Below are positions 1 through 8,734 of a DNA stretch of 55,209 nt, piece after piece (within the stretch, counting starts at the first letter, position 1; each line of letters opens with the position of its first letter). The notes below the pieces were generated by a model, which searched no databases, was not told the DNA's origin, and worked only from the letters and a program-made list of their open reading frames with translations. The DNA comes from WLMZ01 sp039920665 (GTDB lineage Bacteria > Actinomycetota > Acidimicrobiia > Acidimicrobiales > Ilumatobacteraceae). Made by a program: the position numbers and the translations under genes. Location of the stretch: contig JBDSDH010000204.1 in the NCBI GenBank assembly GCA_039920665.1, positions 1 through 55,209 of the forward strand, given 5' to 3'.

Positions 1-300
1 CGCGGCCGTTGACCTACTGATCGCAGCTGCTGCATGTGCCGCGAATCTTCCGCTGTACACCAGAAACCCCGACGATTTCGCGGGCTCGACGGCCTCGTCA
101 AGATCATCGCTCTCGTCTGAGAAGGGCCTCACCCTCGACAGCGCACAATGCGCCATCCCGAACGACAGCGCGACGACGGGGGCCGAACCGCTCATCACAC
201 GGCGCGTCTGCGCGACGGGCGTCAAACGTGCATGGTCCAACGTGGGCATGATGGTGGAGTGAGAGTTCCGGACCTGCCGTATCGGGGTGAAGACATCGAG
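1..300. other. No supported gene
   Basis: I see no convincing coding region here. Two overlapping plus-strand frames are open, but they are rich in Arg, Pro and Ser with no recognisable motif, as expected of shadow frames in GC-rich DNA. The stretch probably holds the end of an upstream intergenic region and the promoter of the small gene starting near 301. Confidence 0.4.
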
Positions 301-612
301 ATGTCGCTGCTCACCCGGCGCTACGACGGCGTCGTCCAGCAGTGCCGGATGGAACAACTCGGCCAACGACTCCAACGGCATGGTCCGATTGCGATCGCCA
401 ACATCCGGTATGGATTCGGGCGCAACCGGCTGTCGCTCGTGCTCGACGACACCACGGCGCTACGGCTGAAGTTGTTCTGGCCGATCGCAACGTCGATCAT
501 CGCCCTGCGCTCGGCACGGTGGCGCGAGCAGGTCGGCTGGTGGATCGAGACCACGACGATCGAAGGCGCCGATTCCCACATGGTCGCATTCGACATCCGG
601 GTCGAACGCTGA
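301..612 (+). CDS. Small hypothetical protein
   Basis: A 103-residue protein of unknown function. The frame is open upstream to 148, but the upstream part is low-complexity and Arg-rich, while from the ATG at 301 the composition becomes normal, with hydrophobic and Trp-containing stretches (for example LFWPIATSIIAL and GWWIETTTIE). That is why I start it at 301; a GGGGTGAAG-like stretch lies about 8 bases upstream. The middle has the look of an alpha/beta domain and there is no signal peptide. It converges on the ammonium transporter gene, and the two share the terminator at 661-693. I do not recognise the family. Confidence 0.5.
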   Translation: MSLLTRRYDGVVQQCRMEQLGQRLQRHGPIAIANIRYGFGRNRLSLVLDDTTALRLKLFWPIATSIIALRSARWREQVGWWIETTTIEGADSHMVAFDIRVER

Positions 613-614
613 AA

Positions 615-644
615 CGACGTCTGAAAGGTCGACGTCTGAAAGGT
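615..644. repeat. Two tandem 15-base units after a stop codon
   Basis: Two identical copies of CGACGTCTGAAAGGT lie directly after the stop of the 301-612 gene. It is one of several short tandem repeats placed at gene ends in this window. Confidence 0.7.
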
Positions 645-660
645 CGACCGCCCGAACGCA

Positions 661-693
661 AAACGTCCCGACCTCGAAGAGGTCGGGACGTTT
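661..693. terminator. Bidirectional hairpin terminator
   Basis: A perfect 15-bp inverted repeat, AAACGTCCCGACCTC and its complement, has a 3-base loop (GAA). The A-run on the left and T-run on the right let it act as an intrinsic terminator for both the plus-strand gene ending at 612 and the minus-strand ammonium transporter ending at 731. Confidence 0.9.
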
Positions 694-730
694 CAGTCGA
701 CCCGGATTCGTCGAGACGAATCAGTTCGAT

Positions 731-2167
731 TCAGTCGACGTAGGCGTAGGCGCCCATCTCGGCCATGTCCATGCCTTCGAGTTCGATCTCCTCGGTCGGG
801 CGGATGCCGCCCTTGGTGAGCTTGTCCTGGATCTTGAAGAACCCGAACGCCACACCGAAGATGACCGTCCAGATCACTCCGACGCCGAGCAGTTGAGCGC
901 CGAACTGTCCGACCTCGCCATACAGCAGACCCTCGACACCAGCGGTCGACGAGCCGTTCCAGCCGCCGCCGTACTTGCCGTTGGCGAAGATGCCAACGCA
1001 CAGCACACCGAACGTGCCGGCAATGCCGTGGACGGCGATCGCGCCCACCGGGTCATCGATGCCACGACGCTCGAAGAAGTAGACGGCTTCGATCGCCAGG
1101 ATGGCAGCGAGCACACCGATCAAGGCTGCAGCCCACGGCGCAACGAAGGCGCAGGGAGCTGTGATCGCGACGAGCCCGGCGAGCATGCCGTTGACCATCA
1201 TCCCGGCGTCGGGCTTGCCGCCCCGGAACCACATCATGTAGCACATCGCGGCAACGGCACCGAGCGCTGCGGCGATCGCCGTGTTGGCCGCAACCGTTGC
1301 GAACTGCACGTCGGTGACCGAGAACGTCGAGGCGGCGTTGAAGCCGAACCAGCCGAAGAGCAGGATGAAACAGCCGAGTTGAGCCATCGGGACGTTGTGA
1401 CCGGGAATCGTGTTGGCCGACTTGTCGGCGTTGAACTTGCCGAGCCGGGGCCCGAGCACGATCGAGCCGGCGAGAGCCGCCACGCCACCGACCGCGTGCA
1501 CCACGCCGGAGCCGGCGAAGTCGACATAGCCGGCACCGAGGTGCATCGTTTCCCAGCTCTTGGCGAGCCAGCCGCCGCCCCAGGTCCAGGCGGCGAAGAT
1601 CGGGTAGTAGAGCGCACCGCAGAACACACCCCATTGGGCGAACGACTTCCACTTCCAACGCTCGGCCATCGACCCGGTCGGGATCGTTGCGACCGTGTCC
1701 ATGAAGGCCACCATGTAGAGGAAGAAGCCGAGCAGTGCCGGCGTCGCGCCGTCACCGAGGTGGCTGTAACCCCAATAGAACAAGCCGGTGAACTCGCCGC
1801 CGATGGCCGGCAGTCCGTCGCCGTTCATCGGTGTGGTGAGACCGAACGCCGAGTAGCTGAAGCCACTGAACGCGAGCGGGAAGCCGACGAACATGAATCC
1901 GACGAACCCGAGACCGAAGATCGCGAAGTTGGTGCTCATCACATGATTGGCGTTCTTCTTCTGGGTGAAGCCGGTCTCGACGAGTGCGAAGCCGGCCTGC
2001 ATGAAGATGACGAGGATGGCGCCGAGCACCACCCACAGCAGGCTCGACTGTTGCCCGAGCACCGTCACTGGATCCTCGTCGGCAGCGAACGCTGTCGCTC
2101 CCACCGCGAACGTCATGAATCCGGCGCCGAACAGACAGCCCATTGTGTATTTCAGTGCTCTTGGCAA
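731..2167 (-). CDS. amt: Ammonium transporter (Amt/Rh family)
   Basis: Inner-membrane channel for ammonium/ammonia, 478 residues. A leader-like hydrophobic segment (GCLFGAGFMTFAVGATAFAA) is followed by about 11 membrane helices, including the typical GFALVETGFTQKKNANHVM, WTWGGGWLAK, DFAGSGVVHAVGG and GWFGFNAAST segments. The cytoplasmic tail keeps the GIRPTEEIELEGMD pattern through which PII proteins usually dock. The frame opens at 2275, but a GGGAGGA ribosome site 6 bases before the TTG at 2165-2167 marks that codon as the start; a later ATG at 2143 lacks a good site. It diverges from the mrp-PII block, and the 281-base gap probably carries nitrogen control. The PII partner is not next to it but 6 kb away at the end of that block. 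Confidence 0.95.
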   Translation of the reverse strand: MPRALKYTMGCLFGAGFMTFAVGATAFAADEDPVTVLGQQSSLLWVVLGAILVIFMQAGFALVETGFTQKKNANHVMSTNFAIFGLGFVGFMFVGFPLAFSGFSYSAFGLTTPMNGDGLPAIGGEFTGLFYWGYSHLGDGATPALLGFFLYMVAFMDTVATIPTGSMAERWKWKSFAQWGVFCGALYYPIFAAWTWGGGWLAKSWETMHLGAGYVDFAGSGVVHAVGGVAALAGSIVLGPRLGKFNADKSANTIPGHNVPMAQLGCFILLFGWFGFNAASTFSVTDVQFATVAANTAIAAALGAVAAMCYMMWFRGGKPDAGMMVNGMLAGLVAITAPCAFVAPWAAALIGVLAAILAIEAVYFFERRGIDDPVGAIAVHGIAGTFGVLCVGIFANGKYGGGWNGSSTAGVEGLLYGEVGQFGAQLLGVGVIWTVIFGVAFGFFKIQDKLTKGGIRPTEEIELEGMDMAEMGAYAYVD

Positions 2168-2328
2168 CTGAGTCCTCCCATTTTCGTTGGCTACGTTGTG
2201 AACAAGCACTGTCGACGGCGCTGGCGTCAGCAGCGCGAACGATACGAAGCAGAGGTTTCTCCGTTGTCGCCGCAATGTTTCGTGAAGATGGCGATCATGT
2301 GTGTGTCTCGAAGGTGCCGCGCAAGTGC

Positions 2329-2366
2329 GTCATCTGTTGGAAACACTCCTGCGACAGACGGTTGAC
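2329..2366 (+). promoter_or_regulatory. GlnR-like box between amt and mrp
   Basis: The sequence reads GTCAT-n6-GAAAC-n6-GCGAC-n6-TTGAC. The actinobacterial nitrogen regulator GlnR binds GTnAC-n6-GnAAC repeats; this stretch keeps the exact 6-base spacing and matches 12 of 16 fixed bases. The last element overlaps a TTGACA that could be a -35 hexamer for mrpA. No GlnR gene is in the window, so this is a candidate only. Confidence 0.35.
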
Positions 2367-2448
2367 ATCGCACTCCTAGGGTGACCGCCATGGTCCGGGC
2401 AGCGGGAGACGAGGCGCTGATTCGACGTGAATGGCAACGGAGGTCCAC

Positions 2449-5250
2449 GTGATCGCCGTGCTCGTCCTCGCCCACTTCGTCGCCGGCAGCGTGGTACTCG
2501 TCGCCGGTCGCACCCTCCGCCGCTGGATCTTCGCAGTTGCGATCGCACCCGTTCTCGGGGCGTTGATCACCGTCGCGACATTGGTTCCAGGCGTGCTCGA
2601 CGGCGATGTCGGCTTCCACCGATACCGCTGGATCGACGGTCTGTCACTCGCCGTCACGATACGGCTCGACGGGTTCGCAACCGTCATGGCGCTGGTGGTC
2701 GCGGGCATCGGGGCCGCAGTACTCGTGTACGCCTGGTCGTATTTCAGCCACGACGAGTCGCCCGCTCGCGTCGTGCGCTTCGCCGGGTTCTTCACCCTGT
2801 TCGCGGGGGCGATGCTCGGGCTCGTGGTCGCCGGCGATGTCTGGACCCTGTTCGTCTGCTGGGAACTGACGTCGGTGCTGTCGTTCGTTCTGATCGGGCT
2901 CGACGATCACCTGCCATCCGCACGGATCGCCGCCCAACGGGCGCTGCTCGTCACCGGGGCGGGTGGACTGGTGATGCTCGGCGGCATCGTCTGTCTCGTG
3001 CACGCATCCGGCACGGCGGATCTCGAGCACCTGTTCGCGATCGCTCCGACGTCCGCCACGGCCCAGGTCGGATTGGTGATGATCCTGATCGGCGCGTTCG
3101 CCAAATCGGCTCAGGTGCCGTTCCACTTCTGGTTGCCCGGCGCAATGGCTGCGCCGACGCCAGTGAGCGCGTTCTTGCACTCGGCCACGATGGTCAAAGC
3201 CGGCGTGGTCGTCGTGGCCCGCTTCGCACCGGCGTTCGCATCGATTGGATGGTGGCGACCACTGCTCGTCATCGTCGGCGGCTCGACGATGCTCGTCGGT
3301 GGTGTCGCCGCACTGCGTCGCGACGACGCCAAGCAGTCGCTGGCATTCGGCACGGTCTCACAGCTCGGGTTCCTGGTGGTGCTGTTCGGTATCGGTGAGC
3401 CGGCCGCCACTGCAGCGGGGGTCGCGATGTTGGTCGCCCATGCGCTGTTCAAGTCCGGGTTGTTCCTCGCCATCGGTGCGGTCGAACACGCCACTGGCAG
3501 CCGTGATCTGCGTCGTCTCTCCGGTGTCGGCCGATCGCTGCCCCACCTCGCCGTCGCAGCAGGATTGTGCACACTGTCGATGATCGGTCTGCCTCCGCTG
3601 ATCGGGTTTGTCGGCAAGGAATCTGCACTCGCCGCGCTCGCCGAGGGCGAGAGGTGGTCGATCGTTGCACTCGTCGTCGTGGTCGTCGGATCGATCCTCA
3701 CCACCGCCTACTCGGTCCGGCTGTTCTGGGCAATGTTCGCCACCAAACGGAGCAAAGTCGACCAAAGCGAGAACCACTTCGCACGCATTCACCATCCGCC
3801 GAACGTCGCCCTGACCGCGCCGATCACGGTCCTCGCGCTGCTCTCGCTCGCCGGCGGGGTTGCTGCGTCTCCGCTCGGCACCCGACTCTCGGTTGCGGCC
3901 GAGTCGCTCGACGGGGCAGCCAGCGCCCATCTCGCCCTGTGGCCCGGCATCCATCTGCCCCTGCTGTTGTCGGTGCTGATCGTGGTCGCCGGCGCTGGTT
4001 TGGCACTGGTCGTGCTCCGTACCCAATGGCGTCCCGCCCCGCCAACGACAAGGGACTCAACACTCGGGGAGCGGGCCTACGGTCGCGCCTACAACGGCTT
4101 GCTCGATGGAGCGAAGCGGATCACTCGGGTCACTCAGAGCGGCTCGCTGCCGGTGTACGTGGCCGTCATCTTCGCGGTGATCGTCGCGGCCATCGGGTTC
4201 GCCCTGGTGCGTGGCGCCGGCGGCGATTGGGGCGATCCAGTGGCTGCCGACTCGGTCCTGCAGGCTGCGGTCGCACTGCTCGCGGGTGTCATGGCGATTG
4301 CTGTGGTCGCTGCCCGGCGACGGTTCGTCTCGGTGCTGTTGCTCGGTGGTGTCGGCCAAGGCTTGACGGTGTTGTTCCTGCTGTACGGCGCCCCCGACCT
4401 CGCGCTCACCCAGTTCATGATCGAGACACTGATGATCGTCGCGTTCGTCTTGGTGTTGCGCCACCTGCCGACGACGTATTCGTCACCGCCGATGTGGGCC
4501 CCGAAAGCGTTGCGGATCGCTCTGTCGGTCGCGGTCGGCGTGACGTTCGCGTGGTTTGCGCTCTCCGCCGGCAGCGGCGACCGTCCGACCGACGTGACCG
4601 ACGCGGTCGAGCATCTGTCGCTACCGGTGGCCGGGGGCAAGAACGTCGTCAACGTCACCATCGTCGACTTCCGCGGCGTCGACACGATGGGCGAGATCAC
4701 CGTGTTCGCCGTCGCTGCCCTCGGTGTGGCCAACCTCGTGACGGCATCACGGCGCGGCATCGGCGCTCCGGTGTCGGCGGCCACCCGATTCTCGCGAATC
4801 GGTGCGCAATCGATGATCTTCGAACAGGTCACGAAGATGATCTTCCACATCACCCTGCTCGTCTCGGCCTACGTGGCCCTGCGCGGCCACAACGCGCCCG
4901 GCGGCGGGTTCGCCGGCGGGTTGATCGCCGGCGCAGCATTCGTGTTCCGGCTGCTCGCCGGCGACGCGTCGAACCGCCAGGTCGCGACTCGACTGTCGCC
5001 GATCGTCCTGATCGGAACCGGCATGTTGCTGGCGATCGGAACAGGGTTCGCGTCGCTCGTCGCCGGCAACGAGTTCCTCGAGACGAACGTGTTCGACATC
5101 CACCTGCCGGGCGTTGGCAGGATCCACTTCCCGTCGGCAGCCATCTTCGACATCGGCGTGTACCTGCTCGTGATCGGTGTGGTCATCATCGTCCTCAGCC
5201 ATCTCGCCGCACGTACCCATAGCGCCGGAGCCGACGGGGCCGTCACATGA
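2449..5250 (+). CDS. mrpA: Mrp Na+/H+ antiporter subunits A and B, fused
   Basis: Large membrane subunit of the multi-subunit cation/proton antiporter, about 933 residues. The first 500 residues form the complex-I-like proton channel (NuoL/N type), with the key Glu in LFVCWELTSVLSF and Lys in FAKSAQVPFHFWLPGAM. A DUF4040/MbhD-MbhE-like part follows (LYGAPDLALTQFMIETL, then VNVTIVDFRGVDTMGEI). The last 160 residues (FEQVTKMIFHITLLVSAYVA, GHNAPGGGFAGGLIAG) are a complete MrpB domain, so A and B are one protein, as in many actinobacteria. The frame opens with an ATG at 2431, but GGAGG at 2439-2443 sits 5 bases before the GTG at 2449, which I take as the start. It overlaps mrpC by ATGA. Confidence 0.93.
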   Translation: MIAVLVLAHFVAGSVVLVAGRTLRRWIFAVAIAPVLGALITVATLVPGVLDGDVGFHRYRWIDGLSLAVTIRLDGFATVMALVVAGIGAAVLVYAWSYFSHDESPARVVRFAGFFTLFAGAMLGLVVAGDVWTLFVCWELTSVLSFVLIGLDDHLPSARIAAQRALLVTGAGGLVMLGGIVCLVHASGTADLEHLFAIAPTSATAQVGLVMILIGAFAKSAQVPFHFWLPGAMAAPTPVSAFLHSATMVKAGVVVVARFAPAFASIGWWRPLLVIVGGSTMLVGGVAALRRDDAKQSLAFGTVSQLGFLVVLFGIGEPAATAAGVAMLVAHALFKSGLFLAIGAVEHATGSRDLRRLSGVGRSLPHLAVAAGLCTLSMIGLPPLIGFVGKESALAALAEGERWSIVALVVVVVGSILTTAYSVRLFWAMFATKRSKVDQSENHFARIHHPPNVALTAPITVLALLSLAGGVAASPLGTRLSVAAESLDGAASAHLALWPGIHLPLLLSVLIVVAGAGLALVVLRTQWRPAPPTTRDSTLGERAYGRAYNGLLDGAKRITRVTQSGSLPVYVAVIFAVIVAAIGFALVRGAGGDWGDPVAADSVLQAAVALLAGVMAIAVVAARRRFVSVLLLGGVGQGLTVLFLLYGAPDLALTQFMIETLMIVAFVLVLRHLPTTYSSPPMWAPKALRIALSVAVGVTFAWFALSAGSGDRPTDVTDAVEHLSLPVAGGKNVVNVTIVDFRGVDTMGEITVFAVAALGVANLVTASRRGIGAPVSAATRFSRIGAQSMIFEQVTKMIFHITLLVSAYVALRGHNAPGGGFAGGLIAGAAFVFRLLAGDASNRQVATRLSPIVLIGTGMLLAIGTGFASLVAGNEFLETNVFDIHLPGVGRIHFPSAAIFDIGVYLLVIGVVIIVLSHLAARTHSAGADGAVT

Positions 5251-5699
5251 GCATCGCCCTCGTGGTCCTGATCGGTGTGCTGTTCGCAACCGGCACATAT
5301 TCGATGCTGCATCGAAGCCTGACCCGGATCGTGCTCGGGGTCGGCTTGATCGGCAACGGCGTCAACCTGCTGCTGATCGTGGCCGGCAGCAGGCCCGGCC
5401 TGCCTCCGATCGTCGGCAAGCTCACCGGCTCGACCGACCCGATTCCACAGGCACTGGTGCTCACTGCGATCGTCATCGGGTTCGCGCTGCAGGCCTTCCT
5501 GCTCGCTCTCGCGTGGCGCAGTTGGACCCTCGACGGCAACGACGATGTCGAAGACGACATCGAGGACCGCAAGATCGCCGACCGACGTCGCCGCGCGATC
5601 CGCACGACCGAAGCTGCCCGTCGCGCCGAACGAGAACGCCAACTCAGTGGCGACGACAACCAGCCCGCAGGTGAGGCGACCAACCTGGGTGCCCGATGA
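5247..5699 (+). CDS. mrpC: Mrp antiporter subunit C
   Basis: A 150-residue NuoK-like subunit with three membrane helices: residues 3-20, about 26-46 (TRIVLGVGLIGNGVNLLLIV) and about 67-90 (PIPQALVLTAIVIGFALQAF). The PIPQALVLTAIVIGFA stretch is the family signature. The 60-residue cytoplasmic tail is charged (EDDIEDRKIADRRRRAIRTT) and longer than usual. Start ATG overlaps the mrpA stop by 4 bases (ATGA), and its own stop overlaps mrpD in the same way, so translation is probably coupled. Confidence 0.93.
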   Translation: MSIALVVLIGVLFATGTYSMLHRSLTRIVLGVGLIGNGVNLLLIVAGSRPGLPPIVGKLTGSTDPIPQALVLTAIVIGFALQAFLLALAWRSWTLDGNDDVEDDIEDRKIADRRRRAIRTTEAARRAERERQLSGDDNQPAGEATNLGAR

Positions 5700-7198
5700 A
5701 CCAGCTCGCGCCACTTCCGATGGCGATCCCGTTGATCTCGGCGGCGATTGCATTGCTGTGTCGCCGGTGGCGGGCGGTGCAGCGTGCGATCAGTGTCATC
5801 GCCCTGGCCACCGCGCTGGGCATGAGCATTGCGCTCCTCGTTCGTGCCGACACCCATGGTCCCGTCGTCGCCCGGATCGGCGGCTGGTCGGCGTCGATCG
5901 GCATCAGCTACGTCATCGATCGATTCGCAGCGATGATGCTCGTGATCTCCACGCTCACGCTGCTGGCGGTACTCGTGTTCGCGATCGGCGAGGGTTCGGC
6001 GAAATCGACATCACCGATCTTCCACCCGGTGTACCTCGTGCTCGCCGCCGGAGTCGCAGCGGCGTTCTCCACCGGCGACCTGTTCCACCTGTTCGTTTCG
6101 TTCGAGATCCTGTTGATGGCGAGCTATGTGTTGCTCACCCTCGACGGCGATGAGGCACAGGTCCGGGCGGGGACGACCTACGTGGTGATCAACACCATCG
6201 AATCCGTCGTGCTGCTGGTAGCGATCGGGCTCGTCTACGCGTCGACCGGAACATTGAGCATGGCCGAACTGCCCGCCCGACTGGCCGAATTGGACCCGGG
6301 GTTGCGCACCGGTTTGCACCTGTTGTTGTTGATCGCATTCGGCCTGAAGGCCGCTGTCTTCCCGTTGTTCTTCTGGCTGCCGGACTCGTACCCATCCGCG
6401 CGCAGCCCGATCACTGCGGTCTTCGCCGGGCTGTTGACCAAGGTCGGGGTCTACGCGATCGTCCGCACCCAAACGCTGCTGTTCGCCGACGCACACAGCA
6501 CGCTCCTGTTGTGGGTCGCGGCGCTGACGATGGTGATCGGCGTCCTCGGGGCGATTGCTCAGAACGATGTCAAACGGATCCTGTCGTTCCACATCGTCAG
6601 CCAGATCGGCTACATGGTGTTCGGGATCGCCCTCGGCGGGCCGGCCGCGATCGCAGCGACCATCTTCTTCTTGATCCACCAGATCCCGGTCAAGACATCG
6701 CTGTTCCTGGTGGACGGGATGATCGAGCAGGCAACGGGCACCAGTCGGCTCGACCGATTGAGCGGCTTGCTCCACCGATCCGGATTCCTCGCTGCGTTGT
6801 TCGTGATCCCTGCGCTGAGCCTGGCCGGGATCCCGCCACTCTCAGGCTTTGTCGGCAAGCTCGGTCTGATCACCGCCGGACTCGATGCCGGTGACGGCAT
6901 CCTCGTTGCGGTTGCGATCACTTGCAGCCTGCTGACGCTGGTGTCGATGGTCAAGATCTGGCTGTCGGTGTTCTGGGGCGAGCCGACTCCGAATCCGAAG
7001 GTCGCCGCCAGTGTCGGCGCCGCTGCAGCCGACCCGCAGACGCGCTGGCCGATACCAATGGTGACGGCCACGGTCGCTCTCGTCGCGATCGGTCTCACGA
7101 TTGCCGTGGCTGCGGGTCCTCTCCACGGCCTCTGCGAGCGAGCCGCGGCCGAGATCGTCTCCCCCGGTGACACCATCAGAATCGTGCTCGGATCATGA
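5696..7198 (+). CDS. mrpD: Mrp antiporter subunit D
   Basis: A 500-residue NuoN/NuoM-like proton-channel subunit with about 14 membrane helices. The conserved Glu is in FVSFEILLMASYVLLTL and the Lys in FGLKAAVFPLFFWLPDSYP, followed by the SQIGYMVFGIALGG and AGIPPLSGFVGKLGL motifs of the family. Start ATG overlaps the mrpC stop (ATGA), and the end overlaps mrpE (ATGA). It works in one complex with the fused A/B, C, E, F and G subunits, exchanging cytoplasmic Na+ for external H+. Confidence 0.94.
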   Translation: MNQLAPLPMAIPLISAAIALLCRRWRAVQRAISVIALATALGMSIALLVRADTHGPVVARIGGWSASIGISYVIDRFAAMMLVISTLTLLAVLVFAIGEGSAKSTSPIFHPVYLVLAAGVAAAFSTGDLFHLFVSFEILLMASYVLLTLDGDEAQVRAGTTYVVINTIESVVLLVAIGLVYASTGTLSMAELPARLAELDPGLRTGLHLLLLIAFGLKAAVFPLFFWLPDSYPSARSPITAVFAGLLTKVGVYAIVRTQTLLFADAHSTLLLWVAALTMVIGVLGAIAQNDVKRILSFHIVSQIGYMVFGIALGGPAAIAATIFFLIHQIPVKTSLFLVDGMIEQATGTSRLDRLSGLLHRSGFLAALFVIPALSLAGIPPLSGFVGKLGLITAGLDAGDGILVAVAITCSLLTLVSMVKIWLSVFWGEPTPNPKVAASVGAAAADPQTRWPIPMVTATVALVAIGLTIAVAAGPLHGLCERAAAEIVSPGDTIRIVLGS

Positions 7199-7719
7199 GC
7201 GGGCGGATCACCCGCAGCGCACCCTTGGTCGTGGTGATGGTGGGCATCTGGCTGCTGTTGCAGGGCGAGTTGACGATCGGCAACGTACTCGGTGGCGTGT
7301 TGCTGGCGGGGTTGCTGGTGGTGATCTTCCCCGTCAACGGCGACAGCGTCTCGCACCTCCTGCACCCGTGGGCCTTCATCCGTCTGATCGGGTTCGTGCT
7401 CTACAGCCTGGTCCTGTCGAGTTGGTCGGTGATCAAGGTGATCGTCAACCCGACGCCGACTGCGCTGCGCTCGGGCATCGTCAAGGTGACGCTGCAGGTC
7501 GAATCGCCGCTCACCGCCACCATCGTCGCCAACGCCGTCACATTGACGCCGGGGACGATGACCTTGACCGCCCGAGTTCATCCTGCCGAACTGCACATCC
7601 ACGTACTTGGCCTCGACGACGCCGACGAGTTCCGGGCCAGCGTCGACGATCTCGAGCGGCGCACGGTGGCCGCACTCGAACCGGTCTTCTCCGAGCCCAA
7701 CGACGGGGGCCGAGGATGA
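7195..7719 (+). CDS. mrpE: Mrp antiporter subunit E
   Basis: A 174-residue accessory subunit. Two N-terminal hydrophobic segments (APLVVVMVGIWLLLQGELTIGN, VLGGVLLAGLLVVIF) and a third near residue 65 (LIGFVLYSLVLSSWSVIKVIVNP) precede a soluble domain with the family stretch NAVTLTPGTMTLTARVHPAELHIHVLGLDD. Overlaps mrpD and mrpF by four bases each. Confidence 0.92.
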   Translation: MSGRITRSAPLVVVMVGIWLLLQGELTIGNVLGGVLLAGLLVVIFPVNGDSVSHLLHPWAFIRLIGFVLYSLVLSSWSVIKVIVNPTPTALRSGIVKVTLQVESPLTATIVANAVTLTPGTMTLTARVHPAELHIHVLGLDDADEFRASVDDLERRTVAALEPVFSEPNDGGRG

Positions 7720-7976
7720 GCATCGTGACCGCGATCTCGCTCGGGCTGCTCGCACTCGCGGCGGCCATCTGCTTCGCGAAAGCCATTCGACGGAGCTCGA
7801 TCATCGACCGCGCGATAGCGCTCGACGGCGTCGTCTCGGCGATCATCTGCGGGATTGCAATCGCGGCTGTGCGCAACGGCAGCGGTGTTTCGATCGATAT
7901 CGCGCTCGTCGGTGGTCTGCTGGGATTCCTTACCCTGTCGACAATCGCCCGCTACGTCGGACGGCGCGGCCTGTGA
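7716..7976 (+). CDS. mrpF: Mrp antiporter subunit F
   Basis: An 86-residue subunit with three membrane helices and the family pattern RRSSIIDRAIALDGVVSAIICGIA followed by IDIALVGGLLGFLTLSTIARYV. The open frame runs in from 7101, but the ATG at 7716, overlapping the mrpE stop as ATGA, gives a product of exactly the usual MrpF length. The end overlaps mrpG as GTGA. Confidence 0.92.
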   Translation: MSIVTAISLGLLALAAAICFAKAIRRSSIIDRAIALDGVVSAIICGIAIAAVRNGSGVSIDIALVGGLLGFLTLSTIARYVGRRGL

Positions 7977-8395
7977 GCGTCGTGACTGCAATCCTCGATG
8001 TCGTCGCCGCGATCTTGATGCTGTCGGGCGCAGCGATCGCGGTGATCGCCGCGATCGGCCTCCACCGTTTGCCCGACGTGTATGCCCGAATGCACGTCGC
8101 CACCAAGCCCGCGACTCTCGGGATCACCCTGTGCCTCACCGGCGCTGCGCTGCGCGCCGATTCGGCTTCGACTGCGACGAAGCTGATCCTCGCGATCGTC
8201 TTTCAGCTCGTGACGACCCCGGCAGCCGGGCACCTGCTCGGCCGGGCCGCCCACGCATCGCGAGCCGAAGTCAGCAAGTACACCGTGGTCGACGAACTGC
8301 GACCGCTTCCGCCCGTCACTTCCGACCGAAGTTCCGACCGAACTTCCGCCCGAACTTCCGCCCGAACTTCCGCCCGAGAGGACATACAACCATGA
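7973..8395 (+). CDS. mrpG: Mrp antiporter subunit G with repeat tail
   Basis: A 140-residue MrpG subunit starting with GTG (GTGA overlap with mrpF). Three membrane helices and the family motif IAAIGLHRLPDVYARMHVATKPATLGITL are present. After the normal end near residue 115, the protein has an extra hydrophilic tail built from a 12-base tandem repeat (RTSA repeated three times). The stop codon overlaps the ATG of the following PII gene, so the seven genes form one coupled translational unit. Confidence 0.9.
   Translation: MSVVTAILDVVAAILMLSGAAIAVIAAIGLHRLPDVYARMHVATKPATLGITLCLTGAALRADSASTATKLILAIVFQLVTTPAAGHLLGRAAHASRAEVSKYTVVDELRPLPPVTSDRSSDRTSARTSARTSAREDIQP
8325..8372 (+). repeat. 12-base tandem repeat at the end of mrpG
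   Basis: Four units related to CCCGAACTTCCG, in frame, encode RTSA-type repeats in the MrpG tail. The array ends just before the AGAGG ribosome site of the PII gene. Confidence 0.85.
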
Positions 8396-8733
8396 AGTTG
8401 ATCACCGCGATTATCAAGCCGTTCAAGCTCGACGACGTCACCGAAGCGCTGCGCGATCTCGACATCGCCGGCGTCACCACCAGCGAGGTGACCGGCTTCG
8501 GACGTCAGGGCGGACATGCCGAGACGTTTCGCGGCGCCGAGTACCGGATCGATTTCCTGCCCAAGGTCCAGATCGAGATCGTGGTACCGGACGACCAGGC
8601 CGACGCCGTCGTCGCTGCTGTTCGCGACGGAGCCGCGACCGGCAAGATCGGAGACGGCAAGATCTGGGTCCGAGACGTCGAGCGGGTGGTGCGGGTCCGG
8701 ACCGGCCAAGAAGGCGACGATGCCCTGATCTGA
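8392..8733 (+). CDS. glnK: Nitrogen regulatory protein PII
   Basis: A 113-residue trimeric signal protein that reads ATP/ADP and 2-oxoglutarate and controls ammonium uptake and other targets. The first line (AIIKPFKLDDVTEAL), T-loop region (TGFGRQGGHAETFRGAEYRIDFLPK) and B/C loops (TGKIGDGKIWV, RVRTGQEGDDAL) are all intact. Tyr51, the residue that is uridylylated or adenylylated, is kept (GAEY51); the Tyr46 position is Phe. AGAGG at 8376-8380 is the ribosome site, and the ATG overlaps the mrpG stop. The usual partner gene, amt, lies upstream and divergent rather than beside it. Whether it is GlnB or GlnK type cannot be told from sequence alone. Confidence 0.95.
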   Translation: MKLITAIIKPFKLDDVTEALRDLDIAGVTTSEVTGFGRQGGHAETFRGAEYRIDFLPKVQIEIVVPDDQADAVVAAVRDGAATGKIGDGKIWVRDVERVVRVRTGQEGDDALI

Positions 8734-8734
8734 C

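Noticed and set aside
893..2365. 490-codon plus-strand open frame across amt
   Set aside because: It is antisense to a clear transporter gene, has low-complexity His/Glu/Arg-rich text and no motif; long antisense frames are normal in GC-rich genes.
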